Assembly (NCBI RefSeq): GCF_934561735.1
Contig: NZ_CAKTGT010000002.1
Span: 124,001 to 188,000 of the forward strand
Direction: 5' to 3'
DNA: 64,000 bases
DNA from: an uncultured Eubacterium sp.
Lineage (GTDB): Bacteria > Bacillota > Clostridia > Oscillospirales > Acutalibacteraceae
Shown here: positions 34,716 to 42,667 of the stretch, in pieces
Layout of the letters: each line of letters begins with the position of its first letter
Numbering within the stretch: the stretch's first letter is position 1
Made by a program: the position numbers and the translations under genes
Notes under the pieces: model-generated
Told to the model about the DNA's origin: nothing
The model's input: the letters and a program-made list of their open reading frames with translations, nothing else
Database searches by the model: none

Positions 34716-35792
34716 GTGAAAATAGCTGTTTATGCCATCTCAAAAAACGAAGAAAAATTTGTTGAGCGTTGGGTAAATTCTATGAGTGAAGCTGACGAAA
34801 TATATGTTGCAGATACAGGCTCAACAGACAACACCGTTGAATTATTAAAGCAAAAAGGTGTTATTGTAAACTCTGTTAAAATTGAACCTTGGAGATTTGA
34901 TGAAGCACGAAATAAATCACTTGATTTCGTAAGAGAAGATGTTGATATTTGCGTTTGCACCGACCTTGATGAAGTGTTCACAAAAGGTTGGAGAGATGAG
35001 TTGGAAGAAAAATGGACAAATGGCACAACAAACGCAAGATATAATTATATTTGGAGTTTTGATGAAAACGGAAAACCGCAAACATCATTTTATATTGAAA
35101 AAATCCATTCAAGAAACAATTTCAAATGGGTATATCCCGTACACGAAATTTTGCAATACACAGGCGAACAGCAGCAAAAATATATCACATTGGACAATGT
35201 AACATTAAAGCATTATCCGGACAAAAAGAAATCACGAGGACAGTATTTGCCGCTTCTTGAATTATCGGTAAAAGAAAATCCAAATGACGACAGAAATATG
35301 CACTACCTCGGCAGAGAGTATATGTTTTATAAAATGTACGACAAAAGTATTGAAACATTAAAAAAGCATCTTGCGTTGCCAAGTGCAAAATGGAAAGACG
35401 AGCGTTGTGCTTCAATGCGGTATATTGCAAAATGCTATATAAAAAAAGCTGATTACAAGCAAGCAGAATTGTGGTATGAAAAAGCGATAAAAGAAACTCC
35501 GTATTTGCGAGAACCGTATATTGAATATGCTCAACTTGAATATGAACTCCAAAATTGGAGCAAAGTCGCAGAATTGGTTGAAAACGCTTTGAAAATAACA
35601 GAGCGACCGATGACATATATAAGTGAAGGCTATTGTTGGAATTATGTTCCGTACGACCTTTTGGCAATTGCATACTTCAATTTAGGCAATTATTCCCTAT
35701 CACTAAAAAACGCCGTGTCTGCATATATTCTTGAGCCTGAAAACGAAAGGCTAAAAGACAATATGCAAAAAATAAAGGAATTCGTCAATTGA
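34716..35792 (+). CDS. Family 2 glycosyltransferase with C-terminal TPR-like repeats
   Basis: A 358-residue protein. The N-terminal half is a GT-A fold: ISKNEEKFVERWV, YVADTGSTDNTV (nucleotide binding, about 40-51) and the metal-binding Asp pair in CTDLDEVF (about 85-92). The C-terminal half carries TPR-like helices (YIAKCYIKKADYKQAELWYEKA and following units). A GTG at 34683 is in frame but lacks a ribosome site; the GTG at 34716 follows AGAGGTGA and is preferred. Placement after the collagen gene suggests it glycosylates that protein, which is inference. Confidence 0.85.
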   Translation: MKIAVYAISKNEEKFVERWVNSMSEADEIYVADTGSTDNTVELLKQKGVIVNSVKIEPWRFDEARNKSLDFVREDVDICVCTDLDEVFTKGWRDELEEKWTNGTTNARYNYIWSFDENGKPQTSFYIEKIHSRNNFKWVYPVHEILQYTGEQQQKYITLDNVTLKHYPDKKKSRGQYLPLLELSVKENPNDDRNMHYLGREYMFYKMYDKSIETLKKHLALPSAKWKDERCASMRYIAKCYIKKADYKQAELWYEKAIKETPYLREPYIEYAQLEYELQNWSKVAELVENALKITERPMTYISEGYCWNYVPYDLLAIAYFNLGNYSLSLKNAVSAYILEPENERLKDNMQKIKEFVN

Positions 35793-35820
35793 CGAATTCC
35801 TAAATTCTTTATTTAATTAT
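35777..35820. terminator. Bidirectional terminator between the glycosyltransferase and copA
   Basis: A perfect 24-base palindrome spans 35777-35800 (arms GGAATTCGTCAA/TTGACGAATTCC). Its minus-strand side runs into TTTATTTTTTG and its plus-strand side into TAAATTCTTTATTT. It overlaps the glycosyltransferase stop and lies just beyond the copA stop. Confidence 0.8.
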
Positions 35821-36012
35821 TGTGTATCCTGCATCAACAACAGCTTGTTCCAAAACTGCTGTGTCAACGTCCTTGGAAAGCTCAACGGTTGCCTGTTTTT
35901 CGGTATGACTTGCAACAGCTGAAGTTACGCCGTCAATCGCTTCAAGTGCCTTTTTAACGGCAGCCTCGCAATGCGGGCACATCATTCCGTCAATTTTAAT
36001 TGTCTTTGTCAT
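35809..36012 (-). CDS. copZ: Candidate internal in-frame CopZ-like copper chaperone (67 aa)
   Basis: Inside the copA frame an ATG at 36012 is preceded by GGAGG (36021-36025) with eight bases between, as good a ribosome site as any in the window. Translation from it gives a complete 67-residue HMA protein, MTKTIKIDGMMCPHCEAAVK onward, the size and motif of a stand-alone CopZ. The same DNA is the tail of CopA. A stand-alone copZ may have become fused to copA while keeping its start, so both a fused and a free chaperone may be made. The site is seen; its use is not shown. Confidence 0.55.
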   Translation of the reverse strand: MTKTIKIDGMMCPHCEAAVKKALEAIDGVTSAVASHTEKQATVELSKDVDTAVLEQAVVDAGYTIIK

Positions 36013-38310
36013 TTTAAATTCCTCCGTATAATCTATATTTACTTCTTTGATTTTTCTATCTTTTTTTGGACTTGTTACATTCACAAAATTAAGCCTCAAC
36101 GCATTCATAACAACGCAAAAGCTTGAAAGACTCATCGCAGCCGCACCGAACATCGGGTTAAGTGTCCATCCTGTGATTGGAATCCACACACCGGCAGCCA
36201 ACGGAATACCTATAATATTATAAATAAAAGCCCAAAACAGATTTTCTTTAATATTTGTAAGCGATTTTCTGCTGAGCCTGATTGCAGAACAAACATCCGA
36301 TAGCTTGCTGTTCATCAAAACAACATCTGCACTGTCAACCGCAACATCCGCACCTGCACCGATGGCAATGCCGACATCCGCCCTTGTGAGTGCCGGAGCG
36401 TCATTTACACCGTCACCAACCATAGCAACCTTGCCAAATGATTGAAGCTTTTTCACAACTGCTTCTTTGCCGTCAGGCAAAACATCGGATATAACCATAT
36501 CAACGCCTGTTTGCTTGCCGATTGCGTCAGCCGTGCGTTTGTTGTCGCCTGTGAGCATAACAACCCTTATTCCCATATTTTTAAGTTGCTTGATTGCTTC
36601 AGGGCTGTCTTTTTTGATTGTGTCGGCAACAGCAATAACACCAATCAGCTTTTCGTCTTTTGCAAAAAGCAACGGAGTTTTGCCGTCATTTGACAATTTT
36701 TCAATATCATTTTTAACTGATGAAATATCACAAACAGTTGAAATATACTTTGAACTGCCCGCATATATCTTAGAATTTTCCAAAGTTCCGCACAAGCCGT
36801 TGCCTGTTTTAGATTCAAAATCTTTAATATCAAGCGATGAAATTTGCATTTCTTCGGCTTTTTCCACTATCGCCTTTGCAAGCGGATGTTCGCTTTTTAT
36901 TTCGAGTGAATAAGCAAGTTGCAAAAGGTCGTTTTCAGATATGCCAACAGGAATTACATCGGTAACCTTCGGTTTGCCCTCGGTTATAGTTCCTGTTTTA
37001 TCAAGAACAACAATTTGAGTTTTGCCTGCTTCTTCAAGAGAGACGGCGGTTTTGAACAAAATACCGTTTTTTGCACCCTTGCCGTTGCCGACCATAATTG
37101 CAACAGGAGTTGCCAATCCAAGAGCACAAGGACAACTGATAACCAAAACGCTGATTGCTCTGCTGAGTGCATATCCAAACGGTTTTGGCACAATCAACCA
37201 CACAATAAAAGTGATAATCGCAATAGCAATAACACTCGGAACAAACACTCCGGACACTCTGTCGGCAAGTTTTGCAATAGGTGCTTTTGTAGCCGAAGCA
37301 TCCGACACAAGATTGATTATCTGTGCCAATGTTGTATCTTCGCCGACTCTCGTAGCCTTGCATTTCAAAAAGCCCGATTTATTGATAGTGGCTGATGTGA
37401 CCTTATCGTTAACTGTTTTGTCAACAGGCAAACTCTCACCCGTGAGTACAGATTCATCAACAGCACTTTCGCCGTCAATAACTACTCCGTCAACAGGAAC
37501 ACTTTCGCCCGGTCTGACAACAAAAACATCACCGACAGAAACATCATCAATATCAACCGTTATTTCTTTGCCGTCACGAATAACATTTGCAGTTTTCGGA
37601 GAAAGCGACATCAAGCCTTTCAACGCATCGGTTGTTCTTCCTTTGGAATATGCTTCAAGAGTTTTGCCGACTGTAATCAGGGCAAGAATCATGGCTGCGG
37701 ATTCAAAGTAGAAATCATCCATATATGACATAACCGCAGACATATCGCCTTTTGTTTGTGCAACCGTCATTGCAAAAAGCGCATAGGTGCTGTATACAAA
37801 CGAAGCACCGCTTCCGAGAGCAACAAGCGTATCCATATTTGGTGATTTGTGGATAAGACCCTTAAAACCGCTGATAAAGAAATTTTGATTTATCACCATA
37901 ATGATAATTGCAAAAAGCATTTGTGCAAGTCCCATGGCAATATGGTTGTTTTCCATAAAACTCGGGAGTTTCCAGCCCCACATCATATGCCCCATAGAGA
38001 TATACATAAGCGGTGCAAGGAACACCAAAGACGCTACAAGTCGCTTAACCAATTTCGGTGTTTGGGTATCTTTCAGTTCATCATCGGAATTACTTTTAGC
38101 TTTTTTGTTTTTTGTTTTAAGCGAAGCTCCGTATCCTGCCTTTTCCACCGCTTCAATAATTTCTTTTGATGTTGCGGTGCCCTCTACGCCCATTGAGTTT
38201 GTCAACAGATTTACAGAACAAGAAGAAACTCCGTCAACCGAACTAACTGCTTTTTCCACTCTTGCAGAACAAGCCGCACAGCTCATACCTGTCACATTGT
38301 ATTGAGTCAT
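35809..38310 (-). CDS. copA: P1B-type copper-exporting ATPase with a fused C-terminal chaperone domain
   Basis: An 833-residue copper efflux pump. The N-terminal HMA domain has GMSCAACSARV. The pump core has the membrane motif SCPCALGLATP, the phosphorylation site DKTGTITEG, the HP motif SEHPLAKAI and the hinge VGDGVNDAPAL. After the last membrane segments a linker leads to a second HMA domain, DGMMCPHCEAAVKK, at the extreme C terminus, where CopA normally ends. That domain has its own internal ribosome site (separate entry). Copper over silver is inferred from the CPC motif. It is transcribed alone, from a promoter shared divergently with the flavoprotein gene. Confidence 0.95.
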   Translation of the reverse strand: MTQYNVTGMSCAACSARVEKAVSSVDGVSSCSVNLLTNSMGVEGTATSKEIIEAVEKAGYGASLKTKNKKAKSNSDDELKDTQTPKLVKRLVASLVFLAPLMYISMGHMMWGWKLPSFMENNHIAMGLAQMLFAIIIMVINQNFFISGFKGLIHKSPNMDTLVALGSGASFVYSTYALFAMTVAQTKGDMSAVMSYMDDFYFESAAMILALITVGKTLEAYSKGRTTDALKGLMSLSPKTANVIRDGKEITVDIDDVSVGDVFVVRPGESVPVDGVVIDGESAVDESVLTGESLPVDKTVNDKVTSATINKSGFLKCKATRVGEDTTLAQIINLVSDASATKAPIAKLADRVSGVFVPSVIAIAIITFIVWLIVPKPFGYALSRAISVLVISCPCALGLATPVAIMVGNGKGAKNGILFKTAVSLEEAGKTQIVVLDKTGTITEGKPKVTDVIPVGISENDLLQLAYSLEIKSEHPLAKAIVEKAEEMQISSLDIKDFESKTGNGLCGTLENSKIYAGSSKYISTVCDISSVKNDIEKLSNDGKTPLLFAKDEKLIGVIAVADTIKKDSPEAIKQLKNMGIRVVMLTGDNKRTADAIGKQTGVDMVISDVLPDGKEAVVKKLQSFGKVAMVGDGVNDAPALTRADVGIAIGAGADVAVDSADVVLMNSKLSDVCSAIRLSRKSLTNIKENLFWAFIYNIIGIPLAAGVWIPITGWTLNPMFGAAAMSLSSFCVVMNALRLNFVNVTSPKKDRKIKEVNIDYTEEFKMTKTIKIDGMMCPHCEAAVKKALEAIDGVTSAVASHTEKQATVELSKDVDTAVLEQAVVDAGYTIIK

Positions 38311-38439
38311 TTTTACCTCGTTTCTGAATTTTGCAATAATAACACAAAGGCAATCAGCCGCAAAAGCCTACTGTGTTAATATGATTACCGAGTAATCACC
38401 TTCCACATAAATAATATACACAAAATATCAATTTGTCAA
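38311..38439 (-). promoter_or_regulatory. copA promoter and structured leader
   Basis: Minus-strand TTGACA (38434-38439), 17-base spacer, TATTAT (38411-38416). The roughly 95-base leader holds the hairpin TGATTAC/GTAATCA (38382-38398) near the transcription start and a second stem AACACA..AGGC/GCCT..TGTGTT (38341-38377). Neither has a thymine tail. Confidence 0.6.
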
Positions 38440-38446
38440 TTTATAC

Positions 38447-38475
38447 TTTACATATTATATGTAAAAATATATAAT
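38447..38475 (+). promoter_or_regulatory. Flavoprotein promoter with inverted-repeat operator
   Basis: The -35 TTTACA (38447-38452), 17-base spacer and -10 TATAAT (38470-38475) face right. TTTACATA-TTA-TATGTAAA (38447-38465) is a perfect inverted repeat over the -35. It contains TACA and TGTA but seven bases apart rather than the two of a CopY box. Confidence 0.6.
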
Positions 38476-38491
38476 ACCCTTTGGTGATGAA

Positions 38492-39040
38492 ATGAAAAAA
38501 TTATTAATTATTAATGCTTCTCCAAGGGAAAACGGAGTTTGTGCAGAGGTTTTAAAGCAAATTAAGCCTTATTTTATCGATTGCGAAACAAAGGAATATA
38601 ATGTATACAAACTTGACCCTTTGCCATGCAAAGCGTGCGGATATTGTGAAATGCACAACGGCTGTGCAAACAAGGACCTTGACTTTTTCTTTTTGGATTT
38701 GAAAGAAGCTGACTATATCGCAATTCTTTCTCCGATGTACAACAACTTCTTTCCTGCTCCTCTAAAGGCCCTTATGGACAGATTTCAACGCTTTTGCAGT
38801 GCAAAATATCTGCGTGGCGACAGCGAGCCTATAGGCAAACAAAAGAGTGTAGGTCTTGTAATCACAAGCGGAACAAACGCAAGAGAATGTGCAAACTATA
38901 TGTCAAACAGTATCAAGCAGTTATTCTCCCCTCTCGGCGGAGAATTGAAAGCACGATACTACATACCAGGTACGGATTCAAATAACTACACATTCAACAT
39001 TGTTGAACTTGAAAAATTTGTGCACCAAATCAAAAAATAA
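38492..39040 (+). CDS. Iron-sulfur flavoprotein / flavodoxin-family NADPH-dependent reductase
   Basis: A 182-residue flavodoxin-fold protein. INASPRENG near residue 7 is the FMN phosphate loop, and SPMYNNFFPAPLKALMDRF near 80 is typical of the family. The compact cysteine cluster CKACGYCEMHNGC (C-x2-C-x2-C-x5-C) fits the [4Fe-4S] site of archaeal and clostridial iron-sulfur flavoproteins, which carry electrons to oxygen- or xenobiotic-related acceptors. It is divergent from copA and shares its regulatory region, so a role in copper or redox stress is possible but unproven. Confidence 0.85.
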   Translation: MKKLLIINASPRENGVCAEVLKQIKPYFIDCETKEYNVYKLDPLPCKACGYCEMHNGCANKDLDFFFLDLKEADYIAILSPMYNNFFPAPLKALMDRFQRFCSAKYLRGDSEPIGKQKSVGLVITSGTNARECANYMSNSIKQLFSPLGGELKARYYIPGTDSNNYTFNIVELEKFVHQIKK

Positions 39041-39050
39041 TAATTATTTA

Positions 39051-39090
39051 AAGACGATTTGATTAAAGAACAATCAAGTCGTCTTTTTCT
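39051..39090 (+). terminator. Terminator of the flavoprotein gene
   Basis: A hairpin AAGACGA-TTTGATT/AATCAAG-TCGTCTT (39051-39085) followed by TTTCTT. It separates this gene from the structured RNA beyond. Confidence 0.85.
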
Positions 39091-39104
39091 TATGCTTATA
39101 TTTC

Positions 39105-39133
39105 TTGCATTTTTATTGATTATGTGCTAAACT
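39105..39133 (+). promoter_or_regulatory. Promoter of the structured RNA leader
   Basis: The -35 TTGCAT (39105-39110), 17-base spacer and -10 TAAACT (39128-39133) with an upstream TG dinucleotide (extended -10). The predicted start near 39140 coincides with the first base of the long outer stem. Confidence 0.55.
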
Positions 39134-39139
39134 GAAATT

Positions 39140-39320
39140 GCCAAATACATCACAAGTGAATATTTAACGGCGGTATAGGTATGCTATTTTTGTCTTTAGA
39201 TAAAAATGCATGCTCTTAATTTGCATACTTTACCGCGTGTATATATGTGATGTGTTTGGCGACAGTTGAGCTATGTGTTTTTTGTGCGTATGGCTTCGGC
39301 TGTGCGCATTTTTTATTTTA
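39140..39320 (+). ncRNA. Candidate structured RNA or riboswitch-like attenuator
   Basis: A 15-base-pair outer stem joins 39140-39154 to 39246-39260 with one wobble pair. Inside is an asymmetric loop, then an arm with GCGGTA/TACCGC and GTATGC/GCATAC stems and an ATTTTT/AAAAAT hairpin. A second GCATGC copy gives an alternative partner for GTATGC. Downstream a terminator hairpin (39284-39309) with a UUCG loop closed by C-G is followed by T6-A-T4. The terminator sits directly before the ribosome site of the next gene, the layout of a transcription attenuator. The 5' stem strand can also pair partly with the terminator's 5' arm. A 6S-like RNA is the other option. The family is not recognised. Confidence 0.7.
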
Positions 39321-39339
39321 GATAAGGAGAATTACAATA

Positions 39340-39930
39340 ATGAAAAAAATTACGAAATGCAAAACATGTGGAGCAGAGATTTCTAAAACCGCAGACATTT
39401 GTCCAAAATGTGGAGCAAAACAAAAAGTCAAAAAAATAAAGTTTTATTTTAGGCTGTTGATTATTTTATCTGTTATAACATATTTGTGGTATCCTTGGTG
39501 CAATGAATATATTGGTAACAAAATCAATGGAAGAATAAACTTATCAATCGGAAATGAAAATATTACTTATAATCAACTATTTGATGAATATGAAGCTTGC
39601 AAAAATGTAACTGAAATAAATGCATTTAATCAAAAATACAAGAACGTGCCAATTTCCTTTACTTATGAAGTTGTAGATATTAATAGAAAATTTTACAGTG
39701 GAGCCTCTATGACTTTTGTTAAATTTAAATCGGATATATTACTGACTATTACTAATAATGATGAATATGCTTTTAATAGAATTAATATCGGTGACAAATT
39801 ATATATTGAGGGTGTTATTAAAGGTGCAGGCCATTGGTCAGATTTAAGTACCGATGATCATTTAGATAATGGATGTCTTTGTGTTTCGATACAAGAAGCG
39901 ACATCTGATAATATAATAGTCATAAATTAA
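39340..39930 (+). CDS. Zinc-ribbon membrane protein with OB-fold-like domain
   Basis: A 196-residue protein of unknown function. The N-terminal zinc ribbon (CKTCG at 7-11 and CPKCG near 21-25) precedes one membrane helix (about 32-50) and a C-terminal beta-rich domain. That domain, with ITYNQLFDEY, FTYEVVDINRKF and INIGDKLYIEGVIKG, resembles the tRNA_anti-like OB fold seen in many Firmicutes membrane proteins. AAGGAGA lies eleven bases before the ATG, immediately after the terminator of the structured RNA, so expression probably depends on reading through it. The gene is single. Confidence 0.7.
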   Translation: MKKITKCKTCGAEISKTADICPKCGAKQKVKKIKFYFRLLIILSVITYLWYPWCNEYIGNKINGRINLSIGNENITYNQLFDEYEACKNVTEINAFNQKYKNVPISFTYEVVDINRKFYSGASMTFVKFKSDILLTITNNDEYAFNRINIGDKLYIEGVIKGAGHWSDLSTDDHLDNGCLCVSIQEATSDNIIVIN

Positions 39931-40040
39931 TCCATTATAACTTTTTAGCATTATAAAGCATATAAAATTAAATCAATTAACACTATAAATACAATCGGAT
40001 TTAAATATTAAAAAGGACCTTCAATTACATTACAAATAAA

Positions 40041-40080
40041 CCTCCAACGGTAAATTTCATTCTACCATTGGAGGCTTATT
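40041..40080. terminator. Hairpin terminator between convergent genes
   Basis: Arms CCTCCAA-C-GGTA and TACC-A-TTGGAGG (40041-40074), followed by CTTATTTTAT on the plus strand and GTTTATTTG on the minus strand. It can serve both the zinc-ribbon gene and the FtsX permease gene. Confidence 0.7.
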
Positions 40081-40105
40081 TTATACTGATGAATTAAATA
40101 AATTT

Positions 40106-42667
40106 TTAGTTTATATCTTCTTTTAAGGTTTCGATTATATTGTTTTGCTGGACTTTTTTGACTGAATAAATCATTGTCATACCGATGATTGCAAACACAA
40201 CAAGTGCGACAATTAAGTACAACACATAATCTATTGAAAATGTTGTTGTGCTGTTATTCAAAACCATGTGCATACCGAAAGAAATCAGCGCACTTATCGG
40301 CAAGCCGAAAATTACAGCCTTTATTCCGTAAAAAGCACTTTCGAGCATAATCATTTTGTTAAAGCCTTTTGGTGTTATTCCGACAGATTTCATCATTGCA
40401 AACTCCTTTTTACGAGATGCAATACCCGAAGAAATCGTGTTGATAATATTAAATATTGTAATTAGCGAAATCAATGCAACAAAGCCGTAAACAAACACCT
40501 GAATTACCAAAGCAATAGCTTCAAATGCTTGCATTTGTTCCGAAAAATCAACAACTGTAAAGTTGGAATTTTTCCCGTCATCGGATATTGTATTCAGCTT
40601 TTCTGTAACTTTCTGATGGTCGGTTGTTTCTATTCCCAAAACATAGTTTGAAAGTTGATTGTCGTTTGCGTTGATGTTCTTGCAAACTTTTACAAGCTGT
40701 GAATACGGCATATACAGTGAAATAACGCCGATTTTATTCAAATTGCAAGGCTTTGTGTTGCTGTATTTAACAAAATCCGTAATTTCAAACTGAAGATTAT
40801 CTTCCGGATAATATGCTTCCTTAAAACTTGAGCCGAGAATATTATCGGTGAACACTTTTTTGCCGCTTGCGGTGTGCGAAACATTGTTCATCAACAGCAA
40901 TTTACACTTATTGTTTGAATTAAAATACGCCTTGCTGTCAATACCGTTTTTATCACAAAGTTCATTAAACATATCGTCATCAAGCATATTTATTTGAACA
41001 GCAAATCTGTTCGAAAACTCACGACTGTAAGCGTTGGTAAGCTTTTTATCATCGGTAAACATTTTGAAATTATTTCTGTAATTACTGTTTTTTTGAACCG
41101 AATAATAAATGTTTGTTGCACTATACATATCGTCAATGCCATCAACATTTTCAAATTCTTTAATTGCACTTTCACGATTTGTATCATCAAGATAAACGCC
41201 GATTTGATAAGGCATTGACTCCTGCCCTACCGTTTCGTTTGCAAAAATATCACAAAAATAATTGCAACTCAAAAACAAAACAATGGAAAGTGCGATTGAA
41301 ACGGTAATTACTCTTGCTTTTCTGCCGTTTCGTTTGAGATTTTTATATGCAAGTTCGCCTTCGTAACCAAAAATTGCTTTGATATATTTCGGACATTTGA
41401 GCGTCTTTGCTTTAACCTTAATTTCATCAGATTGTCTGATAGCAGAAATTGTGGAAATTTTTGAAGCCTTTTTAGCCGGAATTGAGCAAGAAATCAAAAT
41501 TGTTATTATACTCAATCCCAAGACAATCAAAACCGCCCAAATCGGGAATACGACTTTCATTGAAACATTTTGTTCGGTTACACCGTTAAGCATTGAAGTA
41601 GAAATAATTTTTTTGCCAAGTGCTTTAAGTGTTATACCGATGCCGGCAACACCTGCACCGATACCGAGCGGAATACCAAACAGTGCAAGAATAAATCCCT
41701 CATAATATATGGAAAGTCGTTTTTGTCGCTTGGTAGCACCTACTGACGAAAGCATACCGAGATACTTTACCTTTTCTGAAAGCGACATTGCAAAAGCATT
41801 ATAAATAAGAACAACGGAAGCAACCATAATTATAACAAGTAAAATAACAACAAGAGGTAAAATCATCGCCATAAAGCTATCACTTGAATATGAAAAGTTG
41901 GAATAAAGCAATTCCGTATTCACCGTGCTTGCACCGGGATTTGCCTTATCAATAATACTATTCACAACATCCAAAGACTTGCTGTTAAGAGTTTTAAGCT
42001 GAAAAGCGACAGTCGGATTTGCCTTTAAATCATCCGAATAAGTTAAAAGTGCAAACTTGGAAGTGGGATTATTTTCATGAAGTATCGCAGTTATTCTGTA
42101 TTGTTTAACCTCTTGTCGAGCAAACTTTTCGCCTTTTGAATATGCACCGGTGACATCAAATTCACCGTCTTTATCCCTCATAATTCTTGTACCGCACGGG
42201 ATAGAAACAATATCACCAACCTGCCAATCAAGTTCGTTATTTTCGATAAAATCGCTTTGCACAGCGATTTCTTCACTTGTTTTTGGCAAAGTTCCGTCGT
42301 AATCAGCCTGAATGAACATTTTAAAATATCCGTCATCACAAGCACCGATTGAGCCTGTTGCGAGCCTGTCGGACTTGCCGTTGTCAATTTTGAACTGCTT
42401 ATAGTTTTCATCACACAAACCGACGGTTTCGATTCTTTCGTCCTTATAAAGTTCGTCAAGGCTTGATGATTTTACATCATTCAGTTGTGCAACATAATTG
42501 CCGTCTGACACAATCGAAACATCGGCAAACAACTGCATAAAAGATGCCATAGCAACAAAAACAGCGGTTATCATTGCAACCGAAACAATAATTCCAAAAG
42601 TTGTTACAAGAGTTCTGCCCTTGTTTTCTTTGAGATGACGGAGAGTGAGTTTGTTAACGATATTCAT
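40106..42667 (-). CDS. ABC transporter permease, FtsX family (853 aa)
   Basis: A large permease with two FtsX/MacB-type modules. One N-terminal helix (about 18-40) is followed by a long extracellular region. Three or more helices lie at about 260-420, a second anchor near 470 is followed by another extracellular domain, and the last helices are near 740-840. FtsX blocks LGMLSSVGATKRQKRL and FAMMKSVGITPKGFNKM are clear. With the adjacent ATPase and two-component system it resembles peptide-sensing or antimicrobial-peptide-resistance modules. It overlaps the ATPase gene by 14 bases. The substrate is unknown. Confidence 0.88.
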   Translation of the reverse strand: MNIVNKLTLRHLKENKGRTLVTTFGIIVSVAMITAVFVAMASFMQLFADVSIVSDGNYVAQLNDVKSSSLDELYKDERIETVGLCDENYKQFKIDNGKSDRLATGSIGACDDGYFKMFIQADYDGTLPKTSEEIAVQSDFIENNELDWQVGDIVSIPCGTRIMRDKDGEFDVTGAYSKGEKFARQEVKQYRITAILHENNPTSKFALLTYSDDLKANPTVAFQLKTLNSKSLDVVNSIIDKANPGASTVNTELLYSNFSYSSDSFMAMILPLVVILLVIIMVASVVLIYNAFAMSLSEKVKYLGMLSSVGATKRQKRLSIYYEGFILALFGIPLGIGAGVAGIGITLKALGKKIISTSMLNGVTEQNVSMKVVFPIWAVLIVLGLSIITILISCSIPAKKASKISTISAIRQSDEIKVKAKTLKCPKYIKAIFGYEGELAYKNLKRNGRKARVITVSIALSIVLFLSCNYFCDIFANETVGQESMPYQIGVYLDDTNRESAIKEFENVDGIDDMYSATNIYYSVQKNSNYRNNFKMFTDDKKLTNAYSREFSNRFAVQINMLDDDMFNELCDKNGIDSKAYFNSNNKCKLLLMNNVSHTASGKKVFTDNILGSSFKEAYYPEDNLQFEITDFVKYSNTKPCNLNKIGVISLYMPYSQLVKVCKNINANDNQLSNYVLGIETTDHQKVTEKLNTISDDGKNSNFTVVDFSEQMQAFEAIALVIQVFVYGFVALISLITIFNIINTISSGIASRKKEFAMMKSVGITPKGFNKMIMLESAFYGIKAVIFGLPISALISFGMHMVLNNSTTTFSIDYVLYLIVALVVFAIIGMTMIYSVKKVQQNNIIETLKEDIN

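Noticed and set aside
36442..37711. Several plus-strand frames opposite copA, one over 200 codons.
   Set aside because: They are shadows of a strongly conserved P-type ATPase; none has a ribosome site or recognisable product.
38447..38465. CopY-type cop box at the copA/flavoprotein divergent promoter.
   Set aside because: TACA and TGTA half-sites are seven bases apart instead of two, so it is recorded only as an unassigned inverted repeat.
39140..39320. Retron msr-msd RNA, because of the long outer inverted repeat.
   Set aside because: No reverse transcriptase gene follows, and the terminator plus ribosome site layout fits a leader RNA better.
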